Below, piece after piece: positions 57,277 to 58,202 of a DNA stretch of 58,202 bases. Origin of the DNA: Solirubrobacteraceae bacterium. GTDB lineage: Bacteria > Actinomycetota > Thermoleophilia > Solirubrobacterales > Solirubrobacteraceae. Numbering within the stretch: position 1 is the stretch's first letter; every line of letters begins with the position of its first letter. The stretch spans positions 1 through 58,202 of the forward strand of contig JAUXSD010000182.1 in the NCBI GenBank assembly GCA_030681525.1, read 5' to 3'. The notes beneath the pieces are model-generated. The model searched no databases and was not told the origin of the DNA. It saw nothing but the letters and a program-made list of their open reading frames with translations. A program made the position numbers and the translations under genes.

Positions 57277-58202
57277 GCGGTCACCTCCTCGGCGGGCTGC
57301 TCGGCGGTGTCGCCCTCGGCCACGTGGCCGGTGAGCGACAGGAACACGTCGTCGAGCGTCGGGCGACGCAGCGCGATGTCGTCGACGTCGACGCCCGCCT
57401 GGTCGAGGCGGCGCACCGCGTCCACGATCGTGCCGGCCCGGCGGCGCACGCCGACCCGGACGGTGTCGCCCTCGGCGTGCGGCGGCTCGTCGGACAGCGG
57501 CGCGAGCGCGCGCACCGCCGCCTGCGCGTCGGCGCGCGCGGCGAGTCGCACCTCGAGACGCTCGCCGCCGACGCGGTCCTTCAGCTCGTCCGGGCTGCCC
57601 TTGGCGATCACCCGCCCGCGATCGATCACGGCGATCGTGTCCGCGAGGCGGTCGGGCTCGTCGAGGTACTGCGTCGTCAGCAGCACGGTGCGCCCCTCGG
57701 ACACGAGCTCCTCGATCGCGGTCCACAGGTCCATGCGGCTGCGCGGGTCCAGGCCGGTCGTCGGCTCGTCGAGGAAGAGGACCGGCGGCTTGGCGACGAG
57801 CGCCGCGCCGAGATCGAGCCGCCGGCGCATGCCGCCGGAGTAGGTCTTCGCGGGCCGGCCCGCCGCGTCGGTCAGCCCGAAGCGGTCGAGCAGCTCGCGG
57901 GCCCGCACGGTGGCCGGCCCGCGCTTCATCCCGTACAGGCGGCCGACCATGACGAGGTTCTCGAGGCCGGTCAGGTTCTCGTCGATCGCGGCGTACTGGC
58001 CCGCGAGGCCGATCCGGTGGCGCACCTTGACGGCGTCCTCGACGACGTCGAGGCCGGCGACGCACACCTCGCCGGCGTCGGGCAGCAGCAGCGTCGCCAT
58101 GACGCGCACAGCGGTCGTCTTGCCGGCGCCGTTGGGGCCGAGCAGGCCCATCACCGTCCCGGGCGCGACCTCGAGGTCGACACCGTCGAGCGCGCGCACG
58201 TC
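57273..58202 (-). CDS. ABC transporter ATP-binding protein (DrrA-like), 5' end cut by the window
   Basis: At least 308 residues; the first 20 or so are beyond the window edge. Walker A is GPNGAGKTTAVR, the Q-loop lies in GLAGQYAAIDENLTGLENL, the signature is YSGGMRRRLDLGAAL, Walker B is PPVLFLDEPTTGLDPRSR, and the switch His is replaced by Gln in LLTTQYLDEPDRLAD, as is usual in the DrrA group. A C-terminal domain of the DrrA type follows (VRVGVRRRAGTIVDAVRRLD). It pairs with the permease downstream. Confidence 0.92.
   Translation of the reverse strand, partial: DVRALDGVDLEVAPGTVMGLLGPNGAGKTTAVRVMATLLLPDAGEVCVAGLDVVEDAVKVRHRIGLAGQYAAIDENLTGLENLVMVGRLYGMKRGPATVRARELLDRFGLTDAAGRPAKTYSGGMRRRLDLGAALVAKPPVLFLDEPTTGLDPRSRMDLWTAIEELVSEGRTVLLTTQYLDEPDRLADTIAVIDRGRVIAKGSPDELKDRVGGERLEVRLAARADAQAAVRALAPLSDEPPHAEGDTVRVGVRRRAGTIVDAVRRLDQAGVDVDDIALRRPTLDDVFLSLTGHVAEGDTAEQPAEEVTA

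Overview
The window is about 58 kb of very GC-rich DNA (I estimate above 70% G+C). It looks like a chromosome segment from an actinobacterium, most likely in the Thermoleophilia/Solirubrobacterales neighbourhood. That placement is inferred from base composition, from the gene families (SigB/SigF-type sigma factor, ECF42 sigma factor with a DGPF partner, glucosyl-3-phosphoglycerate synthase, DUF5701, Ser/Thr kinase and FHA regulators), and from a tRNA without an encoded CCA. No marker gene fixes it.

Layout. 1-0.5 kb: 3' end of a low-complexity repeat protein and its terminator. 0.9-8.3 kb: housekeeping and stress genes: a membrane protein, a 1-Cys peroxiredoxin, a methyltransferase, an SDR, a SigB/SigF-like sigma factor whose ribosome binding site sits in a hairpin, a conserved helical protein, and an ECF42 sigma/DGPF pair. 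8.5-16.4 kb: a compact five-gene biosynthetic operon (free ACP, fatty acyl-AMP ligase, KS-AT-ACP-alpha-oxoamine synthase megasynthase, type II thioesterase, Sfp-type PPTase). 16.7-28 kb: a PNPOx-like gene and a cupin, then two very large secreted proteins (a BNR/DUF11 protein and a gingipain-like C25 protease with a PLRNS repeat tract). 28-33 kb: a coupled group of a Crp/Fnr regulator, a two-domain cyclase/ATPase/TPR protein and a DUF3307 membrane protein, plus the tail of an ABC transporter cut off at a junction.

33.1-41.7 kb reads as an accessory island: cupin, IS element with a CTAG target duplication, methyltransferase, VapBC, and a 1200-residue protein fusing a PrsW-type intramembrane protease to an NB-ARC/STAND ATPase, TPRs and a small C-terminal domain. 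Related inverted sequence units lie at both ends of this stretch. 41.8-58.2 kb returns to chromosomal genes: a Calx-beta surface protein, tRNA-Phe, an M23 peptidase, secreted CAP and small proteins that share an upstream element, a PknB-like kinase, an FHA-HTH regulator, an MrfA/SftH-like helicase, GpgS, a HAD phosphatase, GpsA and a DrrAB-like ABC exporter.

The two best candidates for something undescribed are the PrsW-STAND-TPR protein at 38008-41610, built like an NLR immune receptor with a membrane protease as N-terminal effector, and the fatty acid-loaded PKS/oxoamine synthase operon at 8479-16424, which predicts a lipidic alpha-aminoketone or 3-hydroxypyrrole. The megasynthase carries an in-frame internal Shine-Dalgarno and ATG that look like a gene-fusion scar. 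Everything here comes from reading the sequence and from knowledge of families; no database search was run.
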